DNA of 15,442 bases, from the NCBI GenBank assembly GCA_946414115.1, contig CAMKNF010000029.1, positions 1-15,442 on the forward strand. The letters are read 5' to 3'. The stretch is from an uncultured Ruminococcus sp. Its GTDB lineage: Bacteria > Bacillota > Clostridia > Oscillospirales > Acutalibacteraceae. The notes under the pieces are model-generated. The model was not told the origin of the DNA, did no database searches, and saw nothing but the letters and a program-made list of their open reading frames with translations. Shown one piece after another: positions 13,405 through 15,442 of this stretch. The translations under genes were made by a program, and so were the position numbers. Position 1 is the first letter of the stretch. Each line of letters starts with the position of its first letter.

Positions 13405-15398
13405 TTGTCGGCAAAAAAGCAGACAGCAAGCAAAAACAAAAAATCAAAAACTCCTGCCAAAGCGCAAAAGGGCAGGAGCAGAGCAAAAAAGCCTGAAACT
13501 GCCGTACATACAGGGTTAAGCCCCAGAGTAAGGGCGATTATCTACGGTGCAATAGCGGTAATTTTTGCTTTGATGATTATTATCAAAGGCGAAAATGTGT
13601 GGACAGCCGTAAGAAGCTTTTTCTTCGGCGTGTTCGGATTCGGTATTTTCCTCATTCCGATTCTGATGATTTACCTTTGCCTGATAACCGAAAAAGAGAA
13701 ACAGGTTGCCCGTTTCAAGGCAAAAATAATAATCAGTTCGTTTATTATACTTCTTGTTGGTGCGCTGATTTACATTGCAGGCGGTGCAGAGTTCAATAAC
13801 GAGAATTTCTTTGCCTGCCTTGGACACCTTTACAAGCAGTCAGCAGATACGAACGTTTATATGACCTTCGGCTGCGGACTTATGGGAGGCATTATCGGCT
13901 ATCCGCTTACGCTTCTTTGCGGTGAGGCGGCGGCACTTTGCGTGTGCATTGTAGCAACCGTTATGCTTGTGTTTATCATAGCAAATATTTCTGTAAAGGA
14001 TATTACGGCGGCGGCTTCAAGAACGGTTAGCCACGTTCGTGAGGCAGGCGAAAAGCACGCTCGTGAAAGAAAGGCTCGCAGAGAGGCCGAGCGTGGAGGC
14101 CAGCAGACGAATGATTATGATGAAGTGCCGATGTACATAGCAGACGACAACGCATCAAGTGGCATTGATATTCCGCTTGATGACCCAAAGGCGAAGAAGA
14201 AAAGAAAAAAACGTCATGTAAAAAGCGGAATCGACATTGACTATGTTGACACAAACGAGCAGAATGCCGCTGATAAGGACTTGTCGGAGGATTTGATTAA
14301 TATTATCAACCGTGCAAGCAAACCTCTCGGAGAGGATGCAGAGACAACGGTTGCCGATATTGCAGAGGATATTTCACAGGAGAAAGCGTCAAATCATATG
14401 TCAGACGGTGCAAAACAGGCTGACCCCGAAACCGTACCTGTTGAGAACAACGAAAAGCAAAAGAACAGTAAGGCGGAAGAAAATTCTGAATTTGATAATG
14501 TCGGTTATAAGACTGATAATTCTTCTGAAGAAGTAAAAGAAGAGAGAGTCTACCACTATCCGCCTGTTCAGCTTTTAAAGCCGAACACAAATAACAATGA
14601 CAGAAACGCAATGGAGGAGCTTCAGAACAACTCCAAAAAGCTTATAGAAACGCTCCAGAGCTTTGGCGTAAACGCAACAATCACCAATATCTGCCGAGGT
14701 CCTTCGGTTACACGCTACGAGTTACAGCCTGCACCGGGCGTAAAAATCAGCAAAATCACAAACCTTTCCGACGATATTGCGCTTAACCTTGCCGCAAACG
14801 GCGTGCGTATCGAAGCGCCTATTCCGGGCAAAGCCGCTGTCGGAATCGAAGTGCCGAACAAGGTTGTAAGTATGGTTTCAATGCGTGAGCTTATCGACTC
14901 CGATAAATTCAGAAACGCAAAGAGCAAGCTTACCACAGTTTTAGGACGTGACATTTCGGGAGAAATTGTTGTCACCGACCTTGCAAAAATGCCTCACCTG
15001 CTGATTGCAGGTACTACAGGCTCGGGTAAGTCAGTGTGCGTAAACTCAATTCTTATGAGTATCCTTTTCAAGGCAACTCCCGATGAGGTAAAGCTGTTGC
15101 TTATCGACCCGAAAATGGTTGAATTTTCAAAGTATAAGGGCATACCGCACCTGCTTGTTCCCGTGGTTTCGGACGCAAAGAAAGCGGCAGGCGCACTTGC
15201 ATGGGCGGTAAACGAAATGCTCCAGAGATATAAAATTTTCTCGGAGTATGATTGCAAGGACATTGATTCTTACAATACTCTTATTGAAAAAAATCTTGAC
15301 TATATTTCAAAAAATCCGCCCGTTGAGGACGAAAACGGAGAGCTTAAACAGCCTGTCCTTGAAATTAACGGACTTCCGGTTGCAAAGGAAAAAATGAG
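13405..15398 (+). CDS. ftsK: FtsK/SpoIIIE-type DNA translocase, 3'-truncated by the contig end
   Basis: This is a septal, membrane-anchored ATPase that pumps chromosomal DNA through the closing septum or into the forespore. About 664 genuine residues are present. A basic N-terminus (1-40) precedes about four membrane segments (43-62, 72-94, 106-126, 155-194). An acidic/charged linker spans about 200-380 and contains two SGIDI motifs. The alpha and beta motor domains follow, with QPAPGVKISKI at 441-451 and Walker A GTTGSGKS at 536-543. Sequence is lost after KEKM, just before the expected Walker B; the apparent stop at 15418-15420 is adapter. Start is TTG with AGGAG (13392-13396) eight bases upstream; the upstream ATG at 13384 is closed by TGA immediately before the TTG. 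FtsK and SpoIIIE cannot be separated without the gamma domain. Confidence 0.95.
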
Positions 15399-15442
15399 AG
15401 ATCGGAAGAGCGTCGTGTAGGGAAAGAGTGTAGATCTCGGTG
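15399..15442. other. Illumina sequencing adapter left on the contig end (reverse complement)
   Basis: The sequence begins AGATCGGAAGAGCGTCGTG, the reverse complement of the read-1 adapter seen at 1-46. It supplies the last seven apparent codons and the false stop of the ftsK reading frame. Its GTAGGG string is adapter, not a member of the GTAG-headed repeat family. Confidence 0.98.

Noticed and set aside
15397..15420. Natural C-terminus and stop codon for ftsK
   Set aside because: From 15399 onward the reading frame runs through adapter sequence; the motor domain is incomplete at this point, so the gene is cut by the contig end.

Overview
The window is a 15.4-kb metagenome-style contig. Both ends carry untrimmed Illumina adapter sequence (1-46, and its reverse complement at 15399-15442), so the outermost genes are cut and must not be read as natural ends. 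The remaining ~15.35 kb looks like one continuous chromosomal segment of a low- to mid-GC Gram-positive bacterium. The best guess is class Clostridia, in the Ruminococcus/Oscillospiraceae area. The grounds are a division/cell-wall (dcw) cluster of Firmicutes type, a PASTA-carrying PBP, a DivIB-like FtsQ with a long basic N-terminus, a TepA-type ClpP homologue near ftsK/spoIIIE, strong GGAGG ribosome binding sites with several TTG/GTG starts, and no outer-membrane genes. The lineage is an inference from gene content, not a measured placement.

Layout: (1) 47-7885, plus strand: a partial PBP transpeptidase, mraY, ftsW, murG, murA and ftsQ. These cover lipid I and lipid II synthesis (MraY, MurG), the first committed precursor step (MurA), septal polymerisation and cross-linking (FtsW, PBP), and the divisome scaffold (FtsQ/DivIB). 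(2) 7930-9210: ftsZ with its own strong promoter and a textbook terminator. (3) 9396-10691, minus strand: a CNNM/CBS/CorC-family membrane protein, convergent with ftsZ and divergent from the next gene. (4) 10784-13169, plus strand: a TepA-like ClpP-fold protein with a strong promoter, then uppP (undecaprenyl-diphosphate phosphatase, which recycles the carrier used by MraY and MurG). (5) 13405 to the contig end: ftsK/spoIIIE, cut just before the expected Walker B region. murD, murB, murC and ftsA are absent from the positions they often hold in dcw clusters.

The least ordinary material is between the genes. Two related mobile-looking elements (9237-9409 and 11716-12139) share both ends. The left end begins TAAAYGATAATWTAG, and the right end is its near inverted copy. 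Just inside the right end is a conserved ~96-bp core, which also occurs alone after murA (6318-6413). Each element abuts or overlaps the stop codon of a neighbouring gene (murA, the CorC-family gene, tepA). Nested in or separate from these elements are at least six short palindromes, each headed by GTAG(GG). They are often arranged as outward-headed inverted pairs, as in REP/BIME elements (2483-2561; 11756-11917). This architecture is the best candidate here for something undescribed. No transposase, CRISPR array, tRNA or rRNA was seen.
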